64,000 bases of DNA from Blattamonas nauphoetae. Lineage: Eukaryota; Preaxostyla; Oxymonadida. The stretch lies in assembly GCA_033064195.1 (NCBI GenBank), contig JARBJD010000073.1:220301-284300 (forward strand). Direction: 5' to 3'. Each line of letters starts with the position of its first letter. The stretch's first letter is position 1. The translations under genes were made by a program, and so were the position numbers. The notes beneath the pieces were generated by a model. It worked only from the letters and a program-made list of their open reading frames with translations, ran no database searches and had not been told where the DNA came from. This document shows positions 19,754-30,345 of this stretch, in pieces.

Positions 19754-19954
19754 ATGACTCATGACACCGAAAGAACTCTGTCGCCCTCATCGCACATTTC
19801 ACTCGATGTTCAGATGACATCACATGTTGATCCTTCAATGCTTCCCACTCGCTCTGTGTTGACACTTTGGTGTGCTCCTTTCTTCATACTCATTCTCGTC
19901 TTTGACTCTTTCTTTTCGGTTCTTTCTCTCCTCTTCCATCTTCTGGGATTCTGA
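19754..19954 (+). other. Conserved linker tract after the helical gene (66-codon ORF)
   Basis: Starts ATG in frame with the preceding helical gene, after its stop(s), and reads MTHDTERTLSPSSHISLDVQ with a hydrophobic end (LILVFDSFFSVLSLLF). The same tract follows helical copies at 13112, 22372 (minus), 51467 and, truncated, 54998 (minus). Compared with the 51467 copy, changes fall about equally on codon positions 1, 2 and 3, which argues for non-coding conservation rather than a peptide. Confidence 0.5.
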
Positions 19955-20002
19955 CCTTTTTATGTTCATCTTTGCCCTTCTTTCATCCTCTATTGTTCAG
20001 AT

Positions 20003-20738
20003 ATGTTTGTGTGGCCGCTTCGGATGAAAAGGATATCACTGAACGACGCTCTGTTTTCATCGCTTCCGAAAACACTGTTCACACCCACCCTGACGTGCCA
20101 CCTGCTTGCTCACAATTTGTTGACCGATCTATCGGATGAAGTATTCACGCTTCCAAACTTGCAGACATTGGATGTTTTGTTCAACTCGAATGCGATCATT
20201 TCGCCTTCGATCTCGCAACTGACATCGCTTGTGAAAGTGAATTTTGGATTCAACAAGATTAAGGAAGTTCCAAATGAGCTGTTCCGTCTCCCCACTCCGA
20301 CTCACCTGGTCCTGTCACGCGAAAAGTATTGCATCCTTCTCATCTGATCCTGCGATGTCCCCAAAAGTTGAGTTGTCTCTTGGATTCGTGGATCCACTGA
20401 GCAATTCGATGGTATATGAGAAAACGGGGGCAGGGACGCATCATGGAGCGGTTCTTTGTCCTCTGGACCGTCTGTTGCTTGCGTCGAACTTGCTGCCCTC
20501 TGTCCCCCCGCTTATGTCACAGTTTCGGAAGTTCCACACACTTTCGCTTGCTGGGAACGGGATTTCTGAGCTACAGTGTCTTTTCTTCCGCTCGCTGCCG
20601 AACTTGAGTCGCCTGGACTTGTCGTTCAACGAACTGACGCATCTCGTTGGATCTGTTGATTTGAACACCTCACCCAAATGTGAAACAGTGTTTTTTAGTT
20701 TGTCTCTCATTTCGATAATGAAAGGAGCAATACACTGA
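20003..20738 (+). pseudogene. Leucine-rich-repeat protein copy 2, frameshifted and truncated
   Basis: The first ORF (20003-20347) encodes LRRs (LTDLSDEVFTLPNLQTLDVL, LTSLVKVNFGFNKIKEVP, LPTPTHLVLSREK) and then loses frame at about 20329. There it has one extra base relative to copy 1 (REKYC where copy 1 has HNKLTSFPSDP). The LRR frame resumes in 20244-20738 (SDPAMSPKVELSLGFVDPLS) and stops early after LDLSFNELTHLVG, diverging from all other copies. Copy 3 (minus, 20871-22254) has the same extra base, so the lesion predates that duplication. Confidence 0.65.
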
Positions 20739-20870
20739 CAAAGAAAATGTCTTCGTTCTTTCGAACGCTCGCTGTCTCTTCATTTACAATTGTTCTTCAT
20801 TCATATTGTCTCAATCGTGGTTGTGAGATGGGTACTTTTGTTCACCAACTCATGACACCCAAGAGCAATC

Positions 20871-22254
20871 TCACTTCAGACGAACTCGAGATCGTCCCAA
20901 TTTTGTGTTCGAATCGATCCTGACCACATCTCTGGCTGATTCAGGGTCAATGTCAGAAGGGCCTAGACGAATTGAACAGTGTCGGTGGAGGAGAACCGAT
21001 TCCCGATTCGTTGTCATCAGCAGATGGTCCTTCTTGTTCTCGTTGTGGTTGTGTTGGCTGATGTGGGGGTGAACCGCTCTTTCTGAATTCGATTGGCTCC
21101 CATCGTGTTCAACGATCGGACGAGAAGAGTCTGCATTGTTCAGTTCGTTGAGATAAGAGTCCACTCTGTCCGAAGAGGCCCACACGTCGAAAGAAACGCC
21201 AGCGAGTGTGACACTCGATACTTCGATTCCTCGCCCGATCCCGAAAGGACGACTCCCAGACCCGTCCAGCGTCAGTCCGACGGGAGAGGCCAGTGTCAGG
21301 GTGACTGGTGTGTGTGGAGGGCATGTTCCGAAGAATCGCTGGCGGAGAGACAGCAACTGCGACGAGTCCAGCGAACTGTTCGAATCAACAAGAAAGTGAG
21401 GCAGCGAGGTCCATTTGTTGAACGAAACATCCAGCGAGATCCGTTTCGTGTTCCCCGAACCAATCGATTCTGGAAGATGCGTCAGTTCATTGAGCGTAAA
21501 GTCGAGACGACTCAATTTCGGCAGTAAGAGGAAGAAATGGCAATAAAGCTCCGAAATCCCGTTCCCAGCAAGCGAAAGTGTGTGCAAGTTTTGAAATTGC
21601 GACTCAATCAGGGACAGAGAGGGCAGCAAGTTCGACGCAAGCAACAGACGCTCCAGAGCACAGAGAACAGCTCCAGGATGCGTTCCTATCCCCGTTTTCT
21701 CATATATCATCGAATTGCTCAGTGGATCCACGAATCCAAGAGACAACTCAACTTTTGGGGACATCGCAGGATCAGATGAGAAGGATGCAATACTTTTCGC
21801 GTGACAGGACCAGGTGAGTCGGAGTGGGGAGACGGAACAGCTCATTTGGAACTTCCTTAATCTTGTTGAATCCAAAATTCACTTTCACAAGCGATGTCAG
21901 TTGCGAGATCGAAGGCGAAATGATCGCATTCGAGTTGAACAAAACATCCAACGTGTGCAAGTTTGGAAGCGTGAACAATCCATCCGATAGATCGGTCAAC
22001 AAATTGTGCACAAACAGGAGGCACGTCAGGGCGGGCGTGAACAGTGTTTTCGGAAGCGATGAAAGCAGGCTGTCTTTCAGCACATCGCCTGCGAGAAAAG
22101 TCAGTTCCACCACCACAACACAACAAGTGTTGTCACAAATCATTGTTGAGTGAGATGTTTGAACTGAACCATCAGAATCACTGTAAACGAAAGAGGAGAG
22201 AATAAACCGAAAAGAAAAAGGCAAAGACGAGAATGAAAAGGGAGAAAGGAGCAC
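20871..22254 (-). pseudogene. Leucine-rich-repeat protein copy 3 (two ORFs, shared frameshift)
   Basis: The 5' part (from 22254; likely start MICDNTCCVVVVELTFLAGD near 22143) encodes LRRs in frame to REKYCILLI. A one-base insertion shared with copy 2 then moves coding to the 20871-21875 ORF. That ORF carries more LRRs (FQNLHTLSLAGNGISEL, LPKLSRLDFTLNELTHLPE), the family tail RQRFFGTCPPHTPVTLTLAS, and the longest C-terminus of the set (GVSFDVWASSDRVDSYLNEL to a TGA). Without the insertion the protein would be about 460 residues with no membrane segment. It lies downstream of the minus-strand helical gene at 22373, as in the other cassettes. Confidence 0.65.
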
Positions 22255-22372
22255 ACCAAAGTGTCAACACAGAGCGAGTGGGAAGCATTGAAGGGTCAGC
22301 ATGTGATGTCATCTGATCATCGAGTGAAATGTGGGATGTGGGCGACAGAGTTCTTTTCGCGTCACGTGTCAT
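22178..22372 (-). other. Conserved linker tract after the helical gene (64-codon ORF, minus)
   Basis: Minus-strand copy of the linker: the TAG stop of the helical gene is followed directly by ATG-ACA-CGT-GAC in the same frame. It reads MTRDAKRTLSPTSHISLDDQ and ends with a hydrophobic stretch and TGA. See the 19754 copy for why peptide coding is doubtful. Confidence 0.5.
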
Positions 22373-23422
22373 CTATCGAGGTTGAGGAGAGTTCATTCCC
22401 AAATTGTTGATGAGTTCGAACGAACGCCACCTCACCAACCCTCCATAATTTGATGATGTTTCGTGAAGCAGTGTTTGTTCGAGACTTTCGAAGAACCCTT
22501 CCTGTTCCAGTGTCTGCAACAATATTCTTCCTCTGGTACAAATTTCCACTCCATCGCGTTTCCATTTGCGGATACTGTAGTGCAGGAACCAGACGGCCAA
22601 CTGATGGGTTTCTTCGTGTTCCACTTTTGCGAGCAGCGATTGGAAGGCCATTGGGATGTGAGAAGAACAAATGAAATCCAGCGTTGGTTGGTGGAAGGGA
22701 CTCACTTGAAAGATATAGATCATTAATACAAATGTGTTTTTGCATTCATCGTTCCACGACAGAAGGTGAGGATTGCGACTGATCTGGACGAGAGATGGTT
22801 CGATTGGGATCAACACTTCATGCAGCACCACATCGCGGACTGATTGAGGGTCAGTATGTGAAGTGATGCAGAGGGATAGAATAACGTCGGTTGAGGAGAG
22901 CATAACGCCATATCGAAAAATGTCGAGAATTTCCTTTACGATGCCCTGATCATCGATCACTGAAAGATTCTGCAGGTAAGGTGTTGAAAGGATTCTGGGA
23001 ATGAGTTTGGAGGAGACAAGGGTTCGGATGTTTGACGATGTACAATAATTGAGAGAATCGCGAATGAATGAGAGAAAATGCATGAATATCGATCGATGGG
23101 GTGATGATAAGAGAATGGTGGTTGAATCCACAAATACTGAAGCGGGATTTGGGGAGTCTTGTCGAATGATCTTCATAAAAAAATCGTTGACATCTGATTG
23201 AGAGACTATCCGGTTGAAAGAAGAAAGTAACATTGAAGCTTTGGCGACAAGCTCCTCATCAAACTGGTAGTCATCTCTGACCATTGAAACAAGAGAGACA
23301 AAGGCGTTTGCAACAGAATCTTCTGTGACTGGATCATTCTCATTCAACGTCAGGAATGGAGAGTATTCTGGATCAATCAAGCGATAATGAGAAAAAAGAG
23401 GGATACGTTCTGAAGAGATCAT
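22373..23422 (-). CDS. Helical family protein (fourth copy)
   Basis: An intact 349-residue member starting at ATG 23422 (MISSERIPLFSHYRLIDPEY). Family marks: PEYSPFLTLNENDPVTEDSV, FVSLVSMVRDDYQFDEELV, TILLSSPHRSIFMHFLSF, EVLIPIEPSLVQISRNP, FHQPTLDFICSSHIP, GRILLQTLEQEGFFESLEQ. The N-terminal leader differs from those of the 12062 and 15469 types, so leaders seem exchangeable. It stops at TAG, with the conserved linker immediately after. It is the mirror partner of 18659-19741. Confidence 0.75.
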   Translation of the reverse strand: MISSERIPLFSHYRLIDPEYSPFLTLNENDPVTEDSVANAFVSLVSMVRDDYQFDEELVAKASMLLSSFNRIVSQSDVNDFFMKIIRQDSPNPASVFVDSTTILLSSPHRSIFMHFLSFIRDSLNYCTSSNIRTLVSSKLIPRILSTPYLQNLSVIDDQGIVKEILDIFRYGVMLSSTDVILSLCITSHTDPQSVRDVVLHEVLIPIEPSLVQISRNPHLLSWNDECKNTFVLMIYIFQVSPFHQPTLDFICSSHIPMAFQSLLAKVEHEETHQLAVWFLHYSIRKWKRDGVEICTRGRILLQTLEQEGFFESLEQTLLHETSSNYGGLVRWRSFELINNLGMNSPQPR

Positions 23423-23612
23423 CTTTGTGATTCTACGGGTCTTATAAATGGAAATCGATGAGGCGATCGAACATCGATGGGACGATCCAAGATGATGGTT
23501 TGAAATATGAGCCTTTTTTGCATTTCATGGGTTGGCAAACAATACCATCCGTCTGGAAAACATGATTGAAATGATATTACCGAAGAAACTTTGTGAATCA
23601 AGAGAAGGAGAA

Positions 23613-23991
23613 CTGTCAGCGAGGCAATTGGTTTTTGGTTCTTGTGGTTTTTTCAAAGGGTCGGATCAGAGCTCTTTTCGTGAAATGTGTCAATATGATT
23701 CAATAAGGACAACGAGGCTCAATAAATCGGAATAAAAACACAACCGATGTGTTGTTTCAATGGAATAGCTCACTGGAAAAGGCTCAACCAACGGTCAATC
23801 AAACTGGGGTTCTTCAATTCTTGCCTTTTCGTGGAAGGAGGTTCGTTTCAATTTGTGATTATGTGTTATTGAGTGTTGATTTTTGTCAAAGCAACGATAA
23901 AAGAGGAAAAGGATCACATTGGGTTGAAATGATGCAGATCCGACCCTTTGAAAAAATCAGAAGAACCAAAAACCAATTACCTCGCTGACAG
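23613..23991. mobile_element. 379-bp MITE-like element with ~55-bp terminal inverted repeats
   Basis: The left end begins CTGTCAGCGAGGCAATTGG and runs through GGTTTTTGGTTCTT to AAAGGGTCGGATC. The right end is its inverse, with a handful of mismatches, ending CTGACAG at 23991. The interior has no coding capacity. No target duplication longer than 2 bases is evident, so the superfamily is not assigned. Confidence 0.75.
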
Positions 23992-25346
23992 AACAGTTCG
24001 AGAAGGCTGACAGTTTCTTCATCTACGGTTGGGTCTGCTCAGAATCAAGAAGAGAAACCGGGACACAACAACTGATAGGCAATGGTGTGGACTCTTCAGC
24101 TGTGACAATCAAACGAGATGGCAGTGGTCGTGTTCGGAATCGAATCAGTCTGCAGAAATGGAAGAAAAACGAAAAAGGATTGGTCAAATCTGCAGTGCAC
24201 AGAATGTAAGTTGAAAATGTGTTTTCATCCAACGATGGATCTTATTGAGATGTGAGGAGATGGGTGGAGTTTGTGGTGTTTGTCCGAGCTGTGGGAGAGA
24301 GGAGGAGTGAGAGGGGACTCAGATGGATCTGATGTGTCGGTCATTTCTTCCTGTCCTCTGAACTGCCAGCGCTGTTATCGCCTCGAAGACATTCCACGTG
24401 GAAAGTGGTTGGAAGTGCGTATCTTCCGTCGAACTCGATTGCTGTGATTTCAACAGCACCAAGGCTGGACAGGGTCGCGTGACATCATCAACGTGTTGTT
24501 CGAAAATCATTGATGTCACAGGTGGAGGAACCAAAAGCGAATATGTGCCTTTACCTTTCAGAGTCCAGAGCGTCGAATTATGTGCTTTTTCCAGACAGGG
24601 TTGGGGTCGGCAATCAAAAAAGATGACATTGTGCTGGCGGGGGTGCAGATCAGCGCGAGATACCTGGTGGTTCTGATTTTAGGTTGGGCCAGGGGTTTTG
24701 GAACCGGAGGCCAGCCTTAAATAAATAAATACGGAAAACGAGATATCTCATTTTGAAATGGAACGAAACAAAAAACCGTAAAAGTGAAGAGAAAATAGTG
24801 ATTACTCAATTGTCTAGTTTTGGGGTCCATTTTCGATTCCAGTGCAAATGTCACCCAGATTGCTGTAGATTGTATTCACATTGGACTATTCGGAAAATGT
24901 GGCGATTTCTCATCAAACTTTGGAGATTTTCTGCCGGTTATGTGCTTGGATATAGAAACATAGCCAACTTTTTCCAAAGGGCAGACAGATGTAATAGGTC
25001 CTATTTTGACGGAAGATATAGAATCAAGAACGAGTATATGTTTCAAAATGGGATATTTGGTGATTTTGTCCTTTTTCATGACTAGATCCGACCATCCGAT
25101 TGAGATGACGACATTCCGAGATGGCTATCGATGATATTCCAAGTAAAAATCCAAATTTCTATTTTAATGTCTTCCAGAAAACTTCAGTTCGGCTGCCAAA
25201 GACGAATATCACTTCCGTGTCCCTGCTCAACAAGCACTCGTTCAATGGTGTTGTTCGCCGAGGATTTCATTGACAACGGAGAGAGTTGATGAAATGGAGG
25301 AAAAACAATGGTAGAGGTGGAGATTTGAATATTGAATCTGATAGTT
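23992..25346. other. Unassigned interval with a retroposon-like 3' tail
   Basis: A plus-strand ORF at 24398-24676 has a protein-like composition (CSKIIDVTGGGTKSEYVP) but no known domain. Near 24680-24731 a GC-rich block (GGTTGGGCCAGGGG, CCGGAGGCCAGCCTT) runs directly into an (AAAT)n tract at 24718-24731. This is the look of the 3' end of a LINE or SINE. No reverse transcriptase is present. Confidence 0.4.
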
Positions 25347-28205
25347 TAGGCATGGGCAGTGGTCGGTCTGAAAACATCGAGTCCAGTCCCTAAAAATAAA
25401 ACAGTCGGCGACTTTTTTGAAGTGCCCTTTAGTCGAGCGGTAGCACACCAGCTTTTTGCTCCCCGGACCCAGGATCGAATCCCGTCAGGGACACTTTATT
25501 ATTCTCTTTTTCTCAATTTTGATTCACATCATCACTACAATTAGTTCATCTCATTTTTCACGAAATTATCGTTTCAGAGGTCGTAGTTCAAGAGTCCCTG
25601 AGTCGGTCTGTCTTTCCCCAACATTGGACAAAAAATCGGCCTGTCCGACCGACCCCGACTCTTCCTTTCTGTTCTGACTGCTTTGCTATAGATCCAAATG
25701 AAAGAAAACTGGTGTTTAATTTCTATTTCATCCTTACCAAACTCTTTCTCATCATTTATCAGCAAAACATGTCTTGATCAAGCCCAACTCTGAAGTCGAG
25801 AGAATGAAATGAAATAAAGACAATTCACAACATCGGTTTGCATCCCTATTGTTTTTCCACTCTTATCACCCTCTGTCTCCTCATAATCTGCGACTTGAGC
25901 CAGAAGTCGATGTGAAATTGGAACTGGTCAAAATGACGGAGATAACGAATAAATTGCTGGAAGATTTCTCCAGAGGAGAACATATCCAGTTGGAATGAAG
26001 AGCGAAATGAAGATGAAGAGATGAAGATGAAGGAAGATAAAGACTGTGACTTTCTTCTACAAAATCTGTTTGATCTTATCCTATTGTTCGTCCATTTCCT
26101 TCATTCTACTCTTTACACTCCACTCTTTCCAGGATTCAATTTCTCTCGCTTTCCTCGGTCATCACAGCGTTGATTCTGACTTCGCACAAGAATCTGTCAT
26201 ACGTTTTGATGCTGGCGCTGTTCTGTGAAACTTTGGATGAAGAAGTGTGCTTCTTCACGTCATTGCATGTCCGATCCATCTTGTCCCATTCATCCTCATC
26301 TCTCTTCTTTTTTTCACCAATTTTTCTCATCTTCCCTTCTTCATCGAAAAACTTCTCTTTTCTTGTAGCACAAAACCAACAGATCGTTTCTCTCACGTCC
26401 TCATTCTGATTCATTTCTCCTTTCAACATGGAATGGTCAAAACACTCAAAAAAACAAACCAATTCAACTCCGATTGAACGAATCGGTAGAGAAACAAGTT
26501 GAAACCCAAATTACATAAGTAGTCAATGTCTGACATGCAAGATAGTGCTCTATTGACACCAACGATGAGCAGACATCAAGGATCTTTCCAGAACAAGAAC
26601 TCTGATGCTGTTCTCTGAATATTTGGAACTCTATGTATGTATCTTCACCTCATTGTTTCATCTATCCTTCTTCAATTGTTCTTCCTCGTTTCATTTCTTT
26701 AATTCTTCTTCATTTCACATCCTCAGCTCCCTCAACATCTTTGGTGAACTTCTTCTCAACATTCATATAGTTGCCCTTCTCTCTCACTCCAGTGCAGTTT
26801 AAAACGATCATCACTCGTATGCCTTCCTTTTTAACCAACTTTTTCTCCTCACAGGAGCGAATGGTCAGAAGGATCAAATGATCCACGATGGATATCACAA
26901 AGGACATGATACAACCTGACCAAATGAACATATACAGCACGGAGATTCAAAAATAAAGGAAACCCATCAACGAAGGGATGAATGCTGAAGAAGAGAAACA
27001 GAATACAGACAACGGATAAAGTGTCGACAAAAATGGCCACTAGAAGAGAACTGAAACGAAAAACTGAGAGGAAAAGGGAGACAGAGCATGAGTACGAGTG
27101 ATCAGATCGTACATTGCGAGAATATTGGGACAATCTATGGCAAGATTCAGCCGATCTCCAAAGGATCACCAAAGAAAAGAAAGAAGGGGAAGAAAAGAAG
27201 GGAAACCGAAAAAGGATAAGTGGAAGAACTAAATCGTTCGTTTCATCGATCAGACGAATTGGAAGCACTTATCGAGCTAATCAGACAGGAGACATGAGAA
27301 GATCTCAAAGTTCAGAGCATCACAAGCAATCGCAAGATGACACGATGAGGAAGACACATCTTGAAACAGAAGAGCGAAGACAACACATAAATTGGAGGAA
27401 ACTACCAAAAGGAGAGGACATACTGACAAAGGACGATCTTCACCATGTGACGCAGGAAAAGTGGTCTCATCAGGAAACAACCGAAGATCTGAGGGAAGAA
27501 GGTGAGACTGTCATGTGGAAGTGACGAACGATGGAGAAAGAAAGCAGGAAGAGAGATCATTGAAAGAAGGCAATGAACTGTAGAACACAAGAAAAAGAGG
27601 GAAATGGATGGACAGAAGAATGGATCAACCAAGACAGAGGAAGGAGCAGGTTCATTCAGAAGCAAAGAAAAAGCAAAGTGGACGAAGAAGTTTGAATTAC
27701 AGCAAATGTGTGGTGAACAGAAAAACGAACGATCATCAAGCGGAACTGAAAAGGAAAAGGGAAGGAGACAAAAGAGAAGCAGTGAGAAAAAGGTGGGAAA
27801 GGGAGAATGACATAGGATGATTGAAGAAGCCAATAGAAAAGAAGAGAGAAAGTGACCGCGCTGACAAGTGTTGTTCGAACAAATTAATCTTGTTGTCCCT
27901 TTTCTTTGACGCTTTCATCTCTCACTTCACTCCTTCTCATAAAAGTCCGTGATATTGAAGCTAGTTCTCTTCATCGAAATGATCTTCCCATTTTCCACGC
28001 AGAATTATCAAAACTGCATGTCTCTCGGATTAAAATAGAACTTATTCCACTCAATTAACATGAAGATCCAGGAAACAGTCCCTAGAGAATGACCATGAAG
28101 GATTCTCAAGAAAACACCATCCTATTTTCGTGAAAAAGGGTTGATCATCAGAAAAAACCAGTCGGTCGGTCGACGAGCAGTCGGACCGACCGCTGCCCAT
28201 CCCTA
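25347..28205. mobile_element. hAT-like DNA transposon, non-autonomous
   Basis: The ends are TAGGCATGGGCAGTGGTCGG and, inverted, TAGGGATGGGCAGCGGTCGG, flanked by identical 8-bp duplications TGATAGTT at 25339-25346 and 28206-28213. An 8-bp duplication with a TAGGGATGGGCA-type tip is diagnostic of the hAT superfamily. The 2859-bp interior has no ORF with a hAT transposase or dimerisation domain; its minus-strand ORFs are low-complexity. It contains a tRNA-derived sequence near the left end and CGGTCGGTC subterminal motifs at both ends. It is probably mobilised in trans by a related element. Confidence 0.8.
25422..25494 (+). other. tRNA-derived sequence (degenerate tRNA or SINE head)
   Basis: The segment has a good internal promoter pair: A box TAGTCGAGCGG at 25430-25440 and B box GGATCGAATCC at 25472-25482. 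The spacing and an AGGGACAC 3' acceptor strand fit a tRNA. The acceptor 5' strand (GTGCCCT) pairs only with a bulge, and the anticodon and T stems have mismatches, so it is not a normal tRNA. A TTTTT run in the anticodon loop hints at a Lys-type ancestor. It lies inside the hAT-like element. Confidence 0.5.
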
Positions 28206-28283
28206 TGATAGTTGTTTTTCCAGTTCACACTTTTAAAAATGAAGAAAAAGAGCAAAAACGATCAGCTCCGCATTTGCTCAATA

Positions 28284-29125
28284 ATAGATGTGGGACTCAA
28301 TTGAATTTGGAGACATAATTCACATTTCATCATAAATACGCAACAAGGACAGTTGTAGAGTAAAGGAGAGATTGAAGGAAGCTTATTACACCTTCTAAAG
28401 GAGTGTGAACTCAAATGGAGATTTTCGGGAATCTCATTGCTTTTCTCATTTGTTATGGGCTGATCTCGATTCTCACATTAACTATTTCCATATGGTAACG
28501 AAAAAAAGATCAATAAAAACTGAATGAAAACACGTGTGAAATGTATGAAGTTGAGATGAACGTGATCCGTCCTTCAATTGGAGAGATCTCTTTCTGCATC
28601 CACGATCAAAGTATGACGACATGGTATCCCTGTGCTTGCCTAAATTTGTGAAGAGGATGAAAAAGAAGGAATGAGAAAGAGAGCAAACGTGCAAAACACG
28701 GAAAAGAGGCTGGATCCTTTTGGATTGGTGGAGTGACCAACCTGTTCGTCTAATTTGTTGAATCAACAAAGTTGGATGGATAAACACTGAAAAATGTGAA
28801 AAACAAGAAGGAAATTGAGTGATGAAGGAAACAGGGAGATATTGGCAAGAAAAGTGATGAAACAATTGTTGTTGAAAAAATTGATCAATTGAGTTGTGTA
28901 TGAAGGAAAACACACCCGAATAGCATTTCAGCGAACATCAGGTCATTGTCCGCGAGTTGGCAAATCTCGAAGTCAGGATCCTTGATCGGGGATTTTTGAG
29001 CGGGCAAGAGGGTATTTAGGGTGTTTGATCACATCCATTATCGAGTTTATCAATATTTTTGGACTCTTGGTATGAAGTTTTCGTCATGTCATCTGAGACG
29101 TGGAAGGCGAGAAGGATTGAGATAT
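28284..29125 (-). repeat. ~840-bp dispersed repeat, copy B (inverted)
   Basis: Inverted partner of 4691-5529, nearly identical over its length, with a few indels. One minus-strand ORF of 143 codons spans it here but is broken in copy A, so coding is unlikely. It begins 79 bases after the hAT-like element and ends next to a 12-bp perfect hairpin at 29135-29162. Confidence 0.85.
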
Positions 29126-30345
29126 GTATACTGGACTGACCGAGCCTTTGGGCTCGGTCAGTGTCAGTGCTCTTTTCTTCTAATAGTCACCGGATAAACC
29201 CGCTTTTATCCATAAACCCGCACAAAATCCAAAATGTTGATCATCTTTATGGATTAATTCCTTCCATTTCATTTTTTCACTTTTTAGAACTAGTTACTCC
29301 AAATTGATTAAAAGGGAGTCAGTTCAAAATCAAAAAGTGGGTCACATTTGTGCAGAACACTTGAAGAATGATAAACTGTGCTCTATCACATTCAACACCT
29401 CCTCCTCACAACTTTCACTCACACCAGACAACGCGAGAACTTGCTGAACCCGCCATCCTAGCTCTCAGACACAATCCAAGATCGCTGAACAAAACGCAGC
29501 TCTTGATCGAACTTTTCAGATAACGCTGTCGACTACCTTCCACTTCTTACACCAACTACAATTTCGCTTGCAATCTCATTCCATCATTCTTGTCTCGGAG
29601 CTCCAGACACCAAACTTTCACTCGCAATGTCGAAAGGAAAACTTAACCTATCACTTGGAGCGGACGTAATGAACATGCGGATGCATATGATTGATTGCTT
29701 TATGGGCGTGAACGACGATAATCGTTCTATTTTGAATTTCGCCGAGCATCTCGCGAATCTTACTCCCAACCAGAAAAAGAATCAATTCCACTCTGAATCG
29801 CTCAATTGCAACAATACTATCTCGGTATCCAGAAATGCACACCCAATTCGACGAGGGACTGCGAAAATTGGATAGCAAGGACAACCAGATAGTGATGAAC
29901 GAGGGAATCACTGTCACACTGCTCTGCCATCGCAAGAATCTGTACGCTGGGATTGTTTGTCCAAAGGAACTCTTCTCTCTCATATTGCACATAATTAAGC
30001 TCGCCAACTCCCTCTTCAACAAGTCGATCCCATCTGTCCATGTGCATTCTGGAGTCGATAAGTTAGACATGCTTGACCATCCATTCGGCGTAGAATAGCC
30101 AGAAGTGAGAAACGGACAGCGAGTGACAGATCGAGTGTAACATCCTTCCTTCCTCCTGTCATGACACTCGGCGGGAAGGCTGGCAGCATGCGAATCCCCA
30201 TCGACTCCCTCATCACATCAGATTTGGGCGGAGAGTTGGTCAACACCGTCGTGTGTGAGTTTACCGATCTGCTATTCTCTGTCCACACCAAGTTGTGTGA
30301 CACTGGCGTACCAGGAACGATGGCCCAACCAAACATGACCACCAC

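Noticed and set aside
25422-25494. A functional tRNA gene
   Set aside because: The acceptor, anticodon and T stems do not pair properly, so it is listed only as tRNA-derived.
27402-27833. Hydrophobic minus-strand ORFs inside the hAT-like element
   Set aside because: Phe/Ser/Leu-rich translations of a purine-rich strand, with no transposase motif.
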